Below are positions 11,823-22,148 of a stretch of 64,000 nt of DNA, in pieces. Numbering within the stretch: position 1 is the stretch's first letter; each line of letters opens with the position of its first letter. The notes below the pieces were generated by a model that worked only from the letters and a program-made list of their open reading frames with translations, searched no databases and was not told the origin of the DNA. Both the position numbers and the translations under genes were made by a program. The stretch spans positions 1-64,000 of the forward strand of contig JACPFU010000004.1 in assembly GCA_016182785.1 (NCBI GenBank), read 5' to 3'. The stretch comes from Lysobacterales bacterium. GTDB taxonomy: Bacteria; Pseudomonadota; Gammaproteobacteria; Xanthomonadales; Ahniellaceae.

Positions 11823-13693
11823 TCGGGCTCGGCCACGGGCGGCGCGCGGTCAAGGACGCGGGGCAGGAGTCGAACCTGTTCCGGGTGCGTGCCGCCGAGG
11901 GATTCCTGATCATCGCGCTGTGCCTCGCGGTGCTGATCGGGCGCTATTTCTGGCTGCAGGTGTTGCGCCACGACGAGTTCAGCGGACGCGCCGACGAGAA
12001 CCGCGTCAAGCTTCGGCCACTGCCGCCGAGTCGCGGGCTGATCTACGACCGCAACGGCGTGCTGCTCGCCGAGAACATCCTCGACTACCGCCTGGAACTG
12101 GTGCCGGAGCAGGTCGGCGATGTCGATGCGACGCTGGCGCGGCTCGGTCGCGTGATCGCGATTTCGGCCGACGACCGCGAACAGTTCGAGACCTTGCGCA
12201 AGGTCAAGCGCCGCTTCCACAACATCCCGCTGCGCTATGCGCTGGAGGAGTCCGAGGTGGCGCGCTTCGCGCTCGAACGGCATCGCTTCCCGGGGGTCGA
12301 GGTGGTGCCCTACCTGACCCGCTACTACCCGCAGGGCGCCGACTTCGCGCACGTGGTCGGCTATGTCAGCCGCATCGACAGCGAGGACCGTGAGCGCATG
12401 GAAGACGCCCGCTACAGCGCGACCACGCACATCGGCAAGACCGGCATCGAGCGCTACTACGAGGACCAGTTGCTCGGCGACGTTGGCTACGAGCGCGTCG
12501 AGACCAATGCCGAGGGGCGTGCGCTGCGCGTGCTCGGGCGGGTGCCGTCGAAGCCGGGTCGGCACCTGCGCCTGAGCCTGGATGCGAACCTGCAGCGCGC
12601 GACCGTCGCCGCGTTCGCCGGGCGCGCCGGTGCGGCGGTGGCGATCGACCCGCGCAACGGCGAGGTGCTGGCGATGGTGTCGCAGCCGGCGTTCGACCCC
12701 AACCTGTTCGTCAACGGCATCTCGCGCCAGGCCTATGCCGGCCTGGTCGATGGCGTGCAGCGCCCGCTGTACAACCGTGCCGTGCTCGGCGGCTACGAGC
12801 CCGGCTCGACGATCAAGCCGTTCATCGGACTGATGGGTCTGCGGCTCGGGCTGCGCACGCCGACCGATACGGTGTGGTCGAGTGGCGAGTTCCGCTTGCC
12901 CGGGCAGCAGGCCGTGTGGCGCGACTGGAAGAAGGGTGGGCATGGCCGCGTCGACCTGCGCACGGCGCTGGCGCAGTCGGTCAACACGTATTTTTACGGG
13001 CTCGCCGTGGACGCCGGCATCGACCGTCTGGAACCGGAGATGCGCGCGTTCGGCTTCGGCGCGCCGACCGGCATCGACCTGACCGGGGAGCCCTCCGGCG
13101 TGGTGCCTTCGCGCAGCTGGAAGCAGCAGCGCTTCGGCAAGTCCTGGTATCCGGGCGAGACCGTGATCGCCGGCATCGGCCAGGGCTACTGGGTGGTGAC
13201 GCCGGTGCAGCTCGCACATGCGCTGGCAACGCTCGCCGCGCGCGGCGAGGCGCGTCGGCCGCATCTGCTGCTGAGCCTTCAGGCCGGCATCGACGCGCCG
13301 CCCGAGGCGGTGCCGGCGCAAGTGGTGCAGGCCCGGGTCGACGCACCGGACGCGGCCTGGGACGCGGTGCGCGAGGGCATGGAGGCGGTGATGCACGCGC
13401 CCGACGGCACCGCCCGCGGGGCCGGCGTGGACGCGCCCTATCGCATCGCCGGCAAGAGCGGCACGGCGCAACGCGCGCGCCGCCGCGGCAACCAGGAATA
13501 CAACGAGCGCACGACCCCGGAACACCTCCGGCACCAGGCGCTGTTCGTCGCGTTCGCGCCGGCGCGCGACCCGACCATCGCGGTCGCGGTCGTGGTCGAA
13601 CATGGCTCCAGCGGCTCCAAGGCGGCGGCACCGGTGGCGCGCGCGATCCTCGACGCGCATCTGCTCGGCACGCAGCGCGGACCGGCGCCATGA
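11819..13693 (+). CDS. mrdA: Penicillin-binding protein 2 (elongasome transpeptidase)
   Basis: This 624-residue class B PBP cross-links peptidoglycan during lateral wall growth. After a cytoplasmic tail there is one membrane segment (about 29-45), then the dimerisation domain with RGLIYDRNGVLLAEN. The transpeptidase motifs are all present: SxxK as S330-T-I-K333, SxN as S387-V-N389 and KSGT at 546-549. The ATG at 11819 overlaps the mreD stop; an in-frame longer reading runs back through mreD and is not real. Confidence 0.98.
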   Translation: MIGLGHGRRAVKDAGQESNLFRVRAAEGFLIIALCLAVLIGRYFWLQVLRHDEFSGRADENRVKLRPLPPSRGLIYDRNGVLLAENILDYRLELVPEQVGDVDATLARLGRVIAISADDREQFETLRKVKRRFHNIPLRYALEESEVARFALERHRFPGVEVVPYLTRYYPQGADFAHVVGYVSRIDSEDRERMEDARYSATTHIGKTGIERYYEDQLLGDVGYERVETNAEGRALRVLGRVPSKPGRHLRLSLDANLQRATVAAFAGRAGAAVAIDPRNGEVLAMVSQPAFDPNLFVNGISRQAYAGLVDGVQRPLYNRAVLGGYEPGSTIKPFIGLMGLRLGLRTPTDTVWSSGEFRLPGQQAVWRDWKKGGHGRVDLRTALAQSVNTYFYGLAVDAGIDRLEPEMRAFGFGAPTGIDLTGEPSGVVPSRSWKQQRFGKSWYPGETVIAGIGQGYWVVTPVQLAHALATLAARGEARRPHLLLSLQAGIDAPPEAVPAQVVQARVDAPDAAWDAVREGMEAVMHAPDGTARGAGVDAPYRIAGKSGTAQRARRRGNQEYNERTTPEHLRHQALFVAFAPARDPTIAVAVVVEHGSSGSKAAAPVARAILDAHLLGTQRGPAP

Positions 13694-14811
13694 TCGACTT
13701 CGACCTGATGTCGCGCATCGAGCGTGGCCTCGCGCGCTGGCTGAAGCGGCCGCGGCTGGACCTGCCGCTGCTGTGCGCGCTGCTGCTGGTCGCCGCGACC
13801 GGATTGGTGGTGCTCTACAGCGCCAGCGCCGAGGCGCCGGCGCAGGTGCTCAACCAGGGGCTGCGCCTCGGGCTTGGCTTCGGCGTGCTGCTGGTGTTCG
13901 CGCGCATTCCGCCGACGGTGTTCCGTACCTGGACGCCGTGGTTCTACGTGTTCACGCTGGTGCTGCTGGTTGCGGTGCTGTTGTTCGGCGAGGGCCGCGG
14001 CGCGCATCGCTGGCTGGACCTGAAGCTGGTGCGCTTCCAGCCCTCCGAGTTCGCCAAGCTGGCATTGCCGATGATGGTCGCCTGGTACCTGCACGACCGG
14101 CCATTGCAGCCGTCGTGGCGGGACCTGGCGGCGTGCGCGCTGATCCTGGCGGTGCCGGCGGCGCTGATCGTCAAGCAGCCGGACCTCGGCACCGCGCTGC
14201 TGGTCGGAGCGAGCGGCGCGTTCGTGATCTTCCTCGCCGGCATGAGCTGGCGCCGCATCCTGCTGCTTGGCGGGCTCGGGCTCGCGGCGCTGCCGCCGTG
14301 GTGGCAGTTCGTGATGCACGAGTACCAGCGCAACCGCGTGCGCATGTTCCTCAATCCCGAGGCCGATCCGCTCGGCAACGGCTGGAACATCATCCAGTCG
14401 CAGATCGCGGTCGGTTCCGGCGGCGTGTTCGGCAAGGGCTGGATGGGCTCGACCCAGGCGCGGCTCGATTTCCTGCCCGAGCACACCACCGACTTCATCT
14501 TCGCGGTGTTCTCCGAGGAGTTCGGTCTGGTCGGCGTGGCCGCGATCGTGCTCGTGTACCTGTTCGTGATCGGCCGCGGGCTGTGGATCGCGGCCAATGC
14601 CCGCGACACCTATTCGCGCCTGCTCGCGGGTTCGCTCAGCATGACCTTCTTCGTCTACGTCATGGTCAACGGCGGCATGATCGCCGGGCTGATGCCGGTG
14701 GTGGGGGTGCCGATGCCGCTGATCAGCTACGGCGGCACGTCGGCAGTGAGCCTGCTCGCCGGCTTCGGCATCCTGATGTCGATTCACGCGCACCGCCTGC
14801 GCGGGCGCTAG
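13690..14811 (+). CDS. rodA: Peptidoglycan glycosyltransferase RodA
   Basis: RodA is the SEDS-family glycan polymerase partner of PBP2. The 373-residue protein has about ten membrane helices. Family motifs seen: RWLDLKLVRFQPSEFAKLAL (containing the conserved W and the FQPSE region), VKQPDLGTALL, FLPEHTTDFIFAVFSEEFG and the C-terminal GVPMPLISYGGTSAVSLLAGFG. It overlaps the mrdA stop by four bases. Confidence 0.98.
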   Translation: MIDFDLMSRIERGLARWLKRPRLDLPLLCALLLVAATGLVVLYSASAEAPAQVLNQGLRLGLGFGVLLVFARIPPTVFRTWTPWFYVFTLVLLVAVLLFGEGRGAHRWLDLKLVRFQPSEFAKLALPMMVAWYLHDRPLQPSWRDLAACALILAVPAALIVKQPDLGTALLVGASGAFVIFLAGMSWRRILLLGGLGLAALPPWWQFVMHEYQRNRVRMFLNPEADPLGNGWNIIQSQIAVGSGGVFGKGWMGSTQARLDFLPEHTTDFIFAVFSEEFGLVGVAAIVLVYLFVIGRGLWIAANARDTYSRLLAGSLSMTFFVYVMVNGGMIAGLMPVVGVPMPLISYGGTSAVSLLAGFGILMSIHAHRLRGR

Positions 14812-14828
14812 GCTAGGCGCTTGTATCG

Positions 14829-15857
14829 ATGGAATCACGCATGCCCGCACCGTCCAGACTGCTTGTTCCCGCCCTGATCCTTGCCGTTGTCGGCGCCCTC
14901 GCCGGACCGCTCGCGGCCGTCGCGAAAACCACCGAGGCACACCCCGGCGCGAACGCGCTGGTGCGCGAGCTGCGACAGGAGACCGCGGCCGACGCGGCCA
15001 CGGTGAAACGCTGGCGCGCGTTGCTGCGCGACGCGAAGAAGCAAGACAGCATCCTCGCTGCGATCAGCCGGCCGGCCGAGCAGACCAAGCCGTGGAAGGA
15101 CTATCGACCGATCTTCCTGACCGCCAAGCGCCGCGACGACGGCATCGCGTTCTACCGCGAACATCGCGAGCTGCTGGAGCAGATCGCCCACGACACCGGC
15201 GTGCCGGCCGAGATCGTGGTTGCGATCATCGGCGTCGAGACCAGCTACGGCCGCATCACCGGCAACTACCGGGTCCTCGACGCGCTGGCGACGCTGGCGT
15301 TCCACTATCCGCCGCGGGCGCCGTTCTTCCGCGCCGAGCTCAAGCAGCTGCTGCAACTCGACGGTCGCCTGCCGCAGCCGATCGAGCAGATCAAGGGCTC
15401 CTACGCGGGCGCCATGGGCTGGGGCCAGTTCATGCCGACCAGCTTCGCGCAGTGGGCGCGCGACGGCGACGGCGATGCGCGCATCGACCTGTGGGGCTCG
15501 CGCCCGGACATCCTGCATTCGGTCGCCAACTACTTCGTCGCGCACGGCTGGACGCGCGGCGCGCCGGTCGCCGGGCTCGCGATCGCCGCCCCCGGCCCGG
15601 TGCCGCCCGAAGTGCGGGCCACCGAGACCATCCACTCGCTCGATTCGCTGGCGCGTGCCGGCTACACCCTGGCCGAGCAGTTCGATGGCGCGACGCCCGC
15701 GACGCTGCTGGAACTGGAGGGCGCGGCCGGCGTCGAACACTGGATCACCTTCCAGAACTTCTACGTGATCTCGCGCTACAACCGCTCGCCGATGTACAGC
15801 ATGGCGGTGTGGCAGCTGAGCCAGGAAATCGCCCGCGCGGGCGCGCCGGCACCGTGA
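14829..15857 (+). CDS. mltB: Membrane-bound lytic murein transglycosylase B
   Basis: MltB cleaves the glycan strand to 1,6-anhydro muropeptides. The 342-residue protein has a hydrophobic N-terminal segment ending around ALAGPLAAVAK, without an obvious lipobox, so it may be a soluble or signal-anchored form. The catalytic Glu is E137 in IIGVETSYGRITG; QIKGSYAGAMGWGQFMPTS is the family substrate-groove segment. A second ATG at 14841, 7 bases after GGA, could be the true start. It lies 17 bases after rodA and overlaps rlpA by one base. Confidence 0.95.
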   Translation: MESRMPAPSRLLVPALILAVVGALAGPLAAVAKTTEAHPGANALVRELRQETAADAATVKRWRALLRDAKKQDSILAAISRPAEQTKPWKDYRPIFLTAKRRDDGIAFYREHRELLEQIAHDTGVPAEIVVAIIGVETSYGRITGNYRVLDALATLAFHYPPRAPFFRAELKQLLQLDGRLPQPIEQIKGSYAGAMGWGQFMPTSFAQWARDGDGDARIDLWGSRPDILHSVANYFVAHGWTRGAPVAGLAIAAPGPVPPEVRATETIHSLDSLARAGYTLAEQFDGATPATLLELEGAAGVEHWITFQNFYVISRYNRSPMYSMAVWQLSQEIARAGAPAP

Positions 15858-16660
15858 TGCGCGCGCTGCTGCTGGTGCTGGTGTTTGCGCTGTCGGCCTG
15901 TGGCTCGGGCCGCACGCGCCCGGACCTGCCGCCCTCCGGCGCGGACCGCGATGGCGCGCCGGTGGGGCCGGTGGACGTCAGCAGCATCGCCGAGCCGGTG
16001 CCGCGCGACGAGCCGCGCGCACGCTACGGCAACCACTCGCCCTACACCGTGCTCGGCCAGACCTACCGCGTGCTCGACACCGCCGCCGGCTATCGCGAGC
16101 GCGGCATCGCCTCCTGGTACGGGACCAAGTTCCACGGCAAGCTGACTTCGAGTCGCGAGCCCTACGACATGCTCGCGTTCACCGCCGCGCACAAGACGCT
16201 GCCGCTGCCGAGCTACGTGCGCGTGACCAACCTCGGCAACGGCCGGAGCCTGATCGTGCGCGTGAACGACCGCGGGCCGTTTCACCCGAACCGCATCATC
16301 GACCTGTCCTACGCCGCCGCGATCCGCCTCGGCATCGCCGCGACCGGCACCGGGCTCGTGCAGGTCGAGGCGATCGACCCGCAGCGGCCGACGCCCGCCG
16401 AGCCGCGCCCGCAAACGGCCACGCGGCATCCGCTCTATGTACAGGCCGGTTCATTCGCCAGTCGCGATAATGCGGCCCGCCTGCGCGAGCGGCTGGAGGA
16501 AGCCGGGTTCAAGGAACTCTTCCTCGATCGCGTGCTGACCCGCGGCGAGCTGTTCCATCGCGTGCGCATCGGACCGCTCGACTCGATCGAGGCCGCTGAC
16601 GCGCTGGTCGAACGTCTCGCCGCCATCGGCATCCGCGCGCTGTCGACGCAGGTCGAGTGA
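15857..16660 (+). CDS. rlpA: RlpA-like septal lytic transglycosylase lipoprotein
   Basis: The 267-residue lipoprotein has a lipobox LSACG at about 12-16. A double-psi beta-barrel domain follows (ERGIASWYGTKFHGKLTSSREPYD, VRVNDRGPFHPNRIIDLSYAAA, containing the catalytic Glu/Asp-type residues of RlpA). The C-terminus is a SPOR domain (LYVQAGSFASRDNAARLRERL) that binds denuded septal glycan. Start ATG 15857 shares a base with the mltB stop (TGATG). Confidence 0.95.
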   Translation: MRALLLVLVFALSACGSGRTRPDLPPSGADRDGAPVGPVDVSSIAEPVPRDEPRARYGNHSPYTVLGQTYRVLDTAAGYRERGIASWYGTKFHGKLTSSREPYDMLAFTAAHKTLPLPSYVRVTNLGNGRSLIVRVNDRGPFHPNRIIDLSYAAAIRLGIAATGTGLVQVEAIDPQRPTPAEPRPQTATRHPLYVQAGSFASRDNAARLRERLEEAGFKELFLDRVLTRGELFHRVRIGPLDSIEAADALVERLAAIGIRALSTQVE

Positions 16661-16691
16661 CCCCTTTCCACCTTCGAGTACCGCAGTGCCC

Positions 16692-17909
16692 ATGATCGCT
16701 TCCCTGAAGTCCGCGCTCGCCACGATCGCGCTGTCCACCTGCCTCGCGGCCCAGGCCGCCGCGCCCGCGGCGACGCCGCTCAGCCTGCCCGCGAACGCGA
16801 CCGCGAGCGGCGCCGCACCGGTGCCGCCGCCGCCGACGCTGAGCGCGAAGAACTACGTGCTGGTCGACTTCCAGACCGGGCGCGTGCTGGCCGAGCAGGG
16901 CGGCGACGAGCGCGTGCCGCCGGCCTCGATCACCAAGGTCATGACCTCCTACGTCGTTGCCGCCGAACGCAAGGCCGGCAAGATCAAGGACGACGACGCG
17001 GTCGTCATCAGCGAGAACGCCTGGCGCAGCGGTGGCGCGGTCACCGACGGTTCCACCAGTTTCCTGGAGCTGAATTCGCAGGTGCCGCTGAAGGAACTGC
17101 TGATGGGCATGATCATCCAGTCCGGCAACGACGCATCGATCGCGATCGCCGAGCATGTCGCCGGTTCCGAGTCGACCTTTGCCGCGCTGATGAACCAGTA
17201 CGCGGTGCAGCTCGGGCTGAAGAACTCGCACTTCGTCAATGCCCACGGCCTGTTCGATCCCGAGCACTACATGAGCGCGCACGACATCGCCACGCTGTCG
17301 CGCGCGCTGATCCGCGACTTCCCCGAGGAGTACGCGCACTACGCACGCAAGGAATACACCTGGAACAACCACACCCAGCGCAACCGCAACATCCTGCTGT
17401 GGCGCGACCCGAGCGTGGATGGCATCAAGACCGGGCACCTGAGCCAGGCCGGCTACTGCCTGGCGGCTTCGGCCAAGCGCGGCGACACGCGCCTGATCGC
17501 GGTGGTGATGAACACCGCCGGCGAGAAGGTGCGCGCCGACGAGGCGCACGCACTGCTCAACTACGGCTTCCGCTTCTTCGAGACCCACAAGGTGTACGAA
17601 GCGATGGCGCCGGTCAGCGAAGTGACGCTGTGGCACGGCGCGGCCGAGAAGGCCAGCCTCGGCGTGGCGCAGCCGGTGCTGGTCACGGTGCCACGTGGTT
17701 CCTACGCGCGCCTGGCCGCGAGCATGCAGGTGCGCAAGCCGCTGTCGGCGCCGCTGACGCGCGGCCAGACCGTGGGCAGCCTGAAGCTGGCGCTGGACGG
17801 ACAGACGGTGTACGAGGCCCCGCTGGTGGCGCTCGCGGACTACGCCGAAGGCGGCTTCTTCAAGCGCATGAGCGATTCGGTCTGGCTGTGGTTCGACGAT
17901 GGCGAGTGA
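16692..17909 (+). CDS. dacA: D-alanyl-D-alanine carboxypeptidase (PBP5/6 family)
   Basis: This class C low-molecular-weight PBP trims the terminal D-Ala of peptidoglycan stem peptides. The 405-residue protein has a signal peptide ending near AAQAAA. Active-site motifs: S79-I-T-K82, S144-G-N146 and K246-T-G. The C-terminal beta domain ends in an amphipathic helix (GGFFKRMSDSVWLWFDDGE) that anchors it to the membrane. ATG 16692 is preferred over an in-frame GTG two codons upstream because it gives a clean signal peptide. Confidence 0.96.
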   Translation: MIASLKSALATIALSTCLAAQAAAPAATPLSLPANATASGAAPVPPPPTLSAKNYVLVDFQTGRVLAEQGGDERVPPASITKVMTSYVVAAERKAGKIKDDDAVVISENAWRSGGAVTDGSTSFLELNSQVPLKELLMGMIIQSGNDASIAIAEHVAGSESTFAALMNQYAVQLGLKNSHFVNAHGLFDPEHYMSAHDIATLSRALIRDFPEEYAHYARKEYTWNNHTQRNRNILLWRDPSVDGIKTGHLSQAGYCLAASAKRGDTRLIAVVMNTAGEKVRADEAHALLNYGFRFFETHKVYEAMAPVSEVTLWHGAAEKASLGVAQPVLVTVPRGSYARLAASMQVRKPLSAPLTRGQTVGSLKLALDGQTVYEAPLVALADYAEGGFFKRMSDSVWLWFDDGE

Positions 17910-17912
17910 GCG

Positions 17913-18185
17913 ATGACGGCGGCAACGGAGGAACGCGGCTTCACCTTTCCGGCGACGCTGGAGCTGAGCGCGATGGGTGCGGCCGATGCCGCGCTGCACG
18001 AGATCGTGCCGCAGGTGCTCGCCGCCGCCGGGCTCGCCGTGGTCGCCGGGTCGCTGCGTTCGCGCGCCTCGAGCGCGGGGCGCTATGTCTCGATCACGGT
18101 CGCGTTCCACTGCCCGGACCGCGCCAGCTATGACGCCGCGCACCGCGAGCTGCGCGCGCACCCGGCGGTGAAATGGACGCTGTAG
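17913..18185 (+). CDS. DUF493 (YbeD-like) protein
   Basis: A 90-residue protein of the DUF493/UPF0250 family, an ACT-like fold of unknown molecular role that is nearly always located between dacA and lipB in gammaproteobacteria, as here. It starts three bases after the dacA stop and its last 13 bases overlap lipB. The pattern [13 protein letters not shown], then [20 protein letters not shown], then HPAVKWTL at the end is typical of the family. Confidence 0.93.
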   Translation: MTAATEERGFTFPATLELSAMGAADAALHEIVPQVLAAAGLAVVAGSLRSRASSAGRYVSITVAFHCPDRASYDAAHRELRAHPAVKWTL

Positions 18186-18844
18186 GAACCCGGCCGCTGC
18201 GCGTGCGCCAGCTCGGGCGCCAGCCCTACGAACCGGTCTGGCGCGCGATGCAGCGCTTCACCGACGGCCGCGACGCCGCGACCGTCGACGAGCTCTGGGT
18301 GCTGCAACACGACCCGGTGTTCACCCTCGGCCAGGCCGGCAAGTGGGAACACGTGCTGCTGCCGGGCGCCATCCCGGTGCTGCCGGTCGATCGTGGCGGC
18401 CAGGTCACCTATCACGGCCCCGGCCAGATCGTCGCCTATCCGCTGTTCGACCTGCGCCGGCTCGGCATCGGCGTGCGCGAGCTGGTGAACCGCATCGAGC
18501 AGTCGATCATCGACACCCTGGCCGGCTACCGTATCGAAGCGCAGCGCCGCGACGGCGCGCCCGGGGTCTATGTCGGCGCGGCCAAGATCGCCGCACTCGG
18601 CCTGCGCGTGCGCCGCGGCTGTTCGTTCCACGGCCTGGCCTTCAATGTCGCGATGGACCTGGAGCCGTTCGCGCGCATCAATCCCTGTGGCTATCAGGGG
18701 TTGGCGGTGACCCAGGTGATAGACTGCGGCGGCCCCGGCGCGCTGCCCGTGGTCGCCGCCGATCTGGTCGATGCGATCTGCGCGCAATTCGGTTTCGCCG
18801 CGACCACGGTCGAACCGCGCCTCCCCGAACCTGCGGACGCCTGA
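18173..18844 (+). CDS. lipB: Octanoyl-[ACP]:protein octanoyltransferase
   Basis: LipB moves octanoyl from acyl carrier protein to lipoyl domains, the first step of de novo lipoate synthesis. The 223-residue protein carries [17 protein letters not shown] and the catalytic dyad C172 (INPCGYQG) and K138 ([10 protein letters not shown]). Start ATG 18173 lies inside the DUF493 gene. It is followed after one base by lipA. Confidence 0.97.
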   Translation: MDAVGTRPLRVRQLGRQPYEPVWRAMQRFTDGRDAATVDELWVLQHDPVFTLGQAGKWEHVLLPGAIPVLPVDRGGQVTYHGPGQIVAYPLFDLRRLGIGVRELVNRIEQSIIDTLAGYRIEAQRRDGAPGVYVGAAKIAALGLRVRRGCSFHGLAFNVAMDLEPFARINPCGYQGLAVTQVIDCGGPGALPVVAADLVDAICAQFGFAATTVEPRLPEPADA

Positions 18845-18845
18845 G

Positions 18846-19844
18846 ATGACCGACGCCCACCCCAAGTCCATTCCGCTGAATCTGGTCGACGCCCCCGGGC
18901 TGGTGCCCGGGAGCAAGCAGCTGGCGCGCGACAAGATCGCCCGCAACCCGGTGACCTTCGACGCCGAGCGGCCGTTGCTGCGCAAGCCGGACTGGATCCG
19001 CGTGCGCCTGCCGAGCTCGAACTCGGTGCAGCAGCTGAAGGACAAGCTGCGCGAAAACGCATTGGTCACGGTGTGCGAGGAAGCCTCGTGCCCGAACATC
19101 CACGAGTGCTTCTCCAAGGGCACGGCCACCTTCATGATCCTCGGCGAGGTATGCACGCGCCGCTGCTCGTTCTGCGACGTCGCCCACGGCCGGCCGAAGC
19201 CGCCGGATGCAAACGAACCCGGCCAGCTCGCGCAGACCATCCGCGACATGCGCCTGCGCTATGTCGTGATCACCTCGGTCGACCGCGATGACCTCGCCGA
19301 TGGCGGTGCCGGGCATTTCGCCGACTGCATCCGCGAAACGCGCGCGCTCAGCCCCGACATCCGCATCGAGATCCTGACCCCGGACTTCCGCGGCAAGGGC
19401 CGCGCCGAGCGCGCGCTGGCCGCGCTCGCGGCGAACCCGCCGGACGTGTTCAACCACAACCTCGAAACGGTGCGCCGCGTCTACCGCGAAGTGCGCCCCG
19501 GCGCCGACTACGACTGGTCGCTGCGCCTGCTGCAGCAGTTCAAGGCCGGGCATCCCGAGGTGCCGACCAAGTCCGGGATCATGCTCGGGCTGGGCGAGAC
19601 GCTGGAGGAGATCCACGACACCCTGCGCGACCTGCGCGCGCACGCGGTCGACATGATCACCATCGGCCAGTACCTGCAGCCCTCACGCCATCATCACCCG
19701 GTGCTGCGTTACTGGACCCCGCAGGAATTCGACGAAATCGGCCGCTTCGGCATGGCGCTCGGCTTCCGTCACGTCGCCTCGGGGCCGCTGGTGCGATCCT
19801 CCTACCACGCTGACCTGATGGCGCACGCCGCCGGCTATGCCTGA
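18846..19844 (+). CDS. lipA: Lipoyl synthase
   Basis: A radical-SAM enzyme that inserts two sulfur atoms into octanoyl-lipoyl domains. The 332-residue protein has the auxiliary-cluster motif [12 protein letters not shown] (Cx4Cx5C), the radical-SAM motif CTRRCSFC (Cx3Cx2C), and the C-terminal RSSYHAD whose Ser ligates the auxiliary cluster. The ATG at 18846 follows the lipB stop directly; an in-frame start at 18771 would be within lipB and is rejected. Confidence 0.98.
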   Translation: MTDAHPKSIPLNLVDAPGLVPGSKQLARDKIARNPVTFDAERPLLRKPDWIRVRLPSSNSVQQLKDKLRENALVTVCEEASCPNIHECFSKGTATFMILGEVCTRRCSFCDVAHGRPKPPDANEPGQLAQTIRDMRLRYVVITSVDRDDLADGGAGHFADCIRETRALSPDIRIEILTPDFRGKGRAERALAALAANPPDVFNHNLETVRRVYREVRPGADYDWSLRLLQQFKAGHPEVPTKSGIMLGLGETLEEIHDTLRDLRAHAVDMITIGQYLQPSRHHHPVLRYWTPQEFDEIGRFGMALGFRHVASGPLVRSSYHADLMAHAAGYA

Positions 19845-19910
19845 CGGCACCCGCCGGAACCTCGCGAGCGCGCTACTGTCCCACCACCCATCGCCGTACC
19901 GGGAATTGCC

Positions 19911-22070
19911 ATGAACCTCCGCCTGATCGCCGCCATCGCCCTCGCCGTCGCTCCGATCGGCGTCGCCCTCACCAAGGCCGAACCCAAGGCCGGGGTCTAC
20001 GCGGCGAGCCATGGCCAGGAGCAGGCGGCGCTGTGGGCGACGCGCTTCCTGACCCGCTTCCACTACAAGCGCGTGCCGCTCGATGACGCCATGTCGGCGA
20101 CCATCTTCGAGCGCTACCTGGAATCGCTCGACGGCGACAAGCTGTTCCTCACCGCCGCCGACATCGAGGAGTTCAAGGTGCATCGGGCCAAGCTCGACGA
20201 CGCCATCCTCGACCAGCGCCTGGCGCCGGCGTTCGATCTGTACGCGCGCTATGTCGAGCGCGTCGGCGAACGCACGCGGCACGCGCGCGCGCTGCTGCAG
20301 AAGGGCTTCGACTTCAGCGTCGACGAGAACTACCGCTTCGACCGCGACGACGCGGCGTGGGCCAAGGACGCGACCGAGCTCGACGAGCTGTGGCGCCAGC
20401 GCGTGAAGAACGACTGGCTGCGCCTGAAGCTCGCCGGCCGCGACGACAAGGGCATTCGCGAGACCCTCGACAAGCGCTATGCCGGGTTCGAGCGGCGCCT
20501 GCGCGAGCTCGACGGCGACGACGTGTTCCAGAGCTTCATGAATGCGTATTCCTCGGCGATCGAGCCGCACACCAACTACATGTCGCCGCGCACCTCGGAG
20601 AACTTCAACATCCAGATGCGGCTCTCGCTCGAGGGCATCGGCGCGGTGCTGAGCCGCGAGGACGAGTACACCACCATCCGCCAGATCGTGAAGGGCGGAC
20701 CGGCGGATCTGTCCGGCAAGCTCAAGGTCGGCGATCACATCGTCGCGGTCGGCCAGGGCGAGCAGGGCGCGTTGACCGACGTGGTCGGCTGGCGCACCGA
20801 CGACGTCGTCGACCTGATCCGCGGCAAGAAGGGCACCATCGTGCGCCTCGACGTGCTGGCGGCGGACGCCGGCGCCGACGGCAAGCCGCTGCAGCTCAAG
20901 CTGGTGCGCGACAAGGTGCGGCTGGAGGAGCAGGCGGCGAAGTCCGAGCTGATCGAGATCGGCAGCGGCAGCAACGCCCGCCGCATCGGCGTGGTGCGCC
21001 TGCCGACCTTCTATCACGACTTCGAGGGCGCCCGCCGCGGCGACGCCAACTACGCCAGCTCGACGCGCGACGTCGCCAAACTCATCGCCGAACTGGCGAA
21101 GCAGAAGATCGACGGCCTGGTGGTCGACCTGCGCGGCAATGGCGGCGGCTCGCTGACCGAAGCCTCGGATCTGTCCGGGCTGTTCATCGACCAGGGTCCG
21201 GTGGTGCAGGTGCGCGACGCCCAGGGGCGCATCGCGCTCGAGGGCGACGACCAGGCCGGGGTCGCCTGGGACGGGCCGCTGGCGGTGCTGATCAACCGCG
21301 AGTCGGCCTCGGCCTCGGAGATCTTCGCCGCGGCGCTGCAGGACTATGGCCGCGCGCTGATCATCGGCGAGACCTCGTTCGGCAAGGGCACGGTGCAGAA
21401 CCTGATCGACCTCGACCAGATGGCGCAGAACGACAGCGAGAAATTCGGCCAGCTCAAGCTGACCGTGGCGCAGTTCTTCCGCGTCAACGGCGGCAGCACC
21501 CAGCACCGCGGCGTGGTCCCGGACATCGCCTACCCGCAGACCGCGTGGGCGAGCGACGAGTTTGGCGAGAGCTCGCTCGACTTCGCGCTGCCCTACAGCG
21601 AGGTGCAGGCGGCGAATTACGCGCGCAGCGGCGATCTGTCCGCGCTGCTGCCGCTGCTCGCGACGCGCCACGAGGCGCGGGTCGGCAAGGACCCCGAGTT
21701 CAAGTGGTGGTTCGAGGACCTGGCCGAGTACGCGCGCCAGCGCGAGCGCAAGGATGTGTCGTTGCTGGAGAGCGCGCGTCGCGCCGAGCGCGATCGCAAC
21801 GAGAAGATGCGCGCCGAGCGCAAGGCGGCGCGTGTCGCCGCCGGCATCGACCCGCCGGACGCGAAGCACGAGGAAGGCGACGACGGCCTGCTCGCGGACG
21901 AGCGTCGCGACGCTGCGGCGGCGGACGAAGACCAGGCCGAGAAGCCGGATTTCCTGCTGCGCGAGTCCGCACACATCCTCGCCGACGCGATCGAGCTGCT
22001 GCACACCGACCAGCGCCTCGCCGCGCGCGTCAAGAGCTTCGACCTGCACGAGACGGCGCGGGTCGACTGA
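19911..22070 (+). CDS. prc: Carboxy-terminal (tail-specific) processing protease
   Basis: A 719-residue periplasmic Ser-Lys protease that degrades proteins with apolar C-termini and processes PBP3/lytic enzymes in related bacteria. It has a short signal peptide, an N-terminal DUF3340-like region, a PDZ domain at about 235-315 and the S41 core. The Ser-Lys dyad is S467 (in ESASASEIF) and K492 (in SFGKGTVQN), spaced 25 residues as in E. coli Prc. A charged, Arg/Ala/Glu-rich C-terminal region follows. It is 66 bases after lipA, so it may have its own promoter. Confidence 0.95.
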   Translation: MNLRLIAAIALAVAPIGVALTKAEPKAGVYAASHGQEQAALWATRFLTRFHYKRVPLDDAMSATIFERYLESLDGDKLFLTAADIEEFKVHRAKLDDAILDQRLAPAFDLYARYVERVGERTRHARALLQKGFDFSVDENYRFDRDDAAWAKDATELDELWRQRVKNDWLRLKLAGRDDKGIRETLDKRYAGFERRLRELDGDDVFQSFMNAYSSAIEPHTNYMSPRTSENFNIQMRLSLEGIGAVLSREDEYTTIRQIVKGGPADLSGKLKVGDHIVAVGQGEQGALTDVVGWRTDDVVDLIRGKKGTIVRLDVLAADAGADGKPLQLKLVRDKVRLEEQAAKSELIEIGSGSNARRIGVVRLPTFYHDFEGARRGDANYASSTRDVAKLIAELAKQKIDGLVVDLRGNGGGSLTEASDLSGLFIDQGPVVQVRDAQGRIALEGDDQAGVAWDGPLAVLINRESASASEIFAAALQDYGRALIIGETSFGKGTVQNLIDLDQMAQNDSEKFGQLKLTVAQFFRVNGGSTQHRGVVPDIAYPQTAWASDEFGESSLDFALPYSEVQAANYARSGDLSALLPLLATRHEARVGKDPEFKWWFEDLAEYARQRERKDVSLLESARRAERDRNEKMRAERKAARVAAGIDPPDAKHEEGDDGLLADERRDAAAADEDQAEKPDFLLRESAHILADAIELLHTDQRLAARVKSFDLHETARVD

Positions 22071-22122
22071 ATCGGCGAATCGAGGCTTGGCAGCCGCGCC
22101 CGCGTGCGCAGCAACAAGGTGA

Positions 22123-22142
22123 GCGAGGTTCCCTGACCTCGC
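22123..22142. terminator. Hairpin between convergent prc and aminopeptidase genes
   Basis: GCGAGGT-TCCCTG-ACCTCGC forms a perfect 7-bp stem in the 78-base convergent gap. There is no T run, so it is at best a weak bidirectional terminator. Confidence 0.4.
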
Positions 22143-22148
22143 GATCTG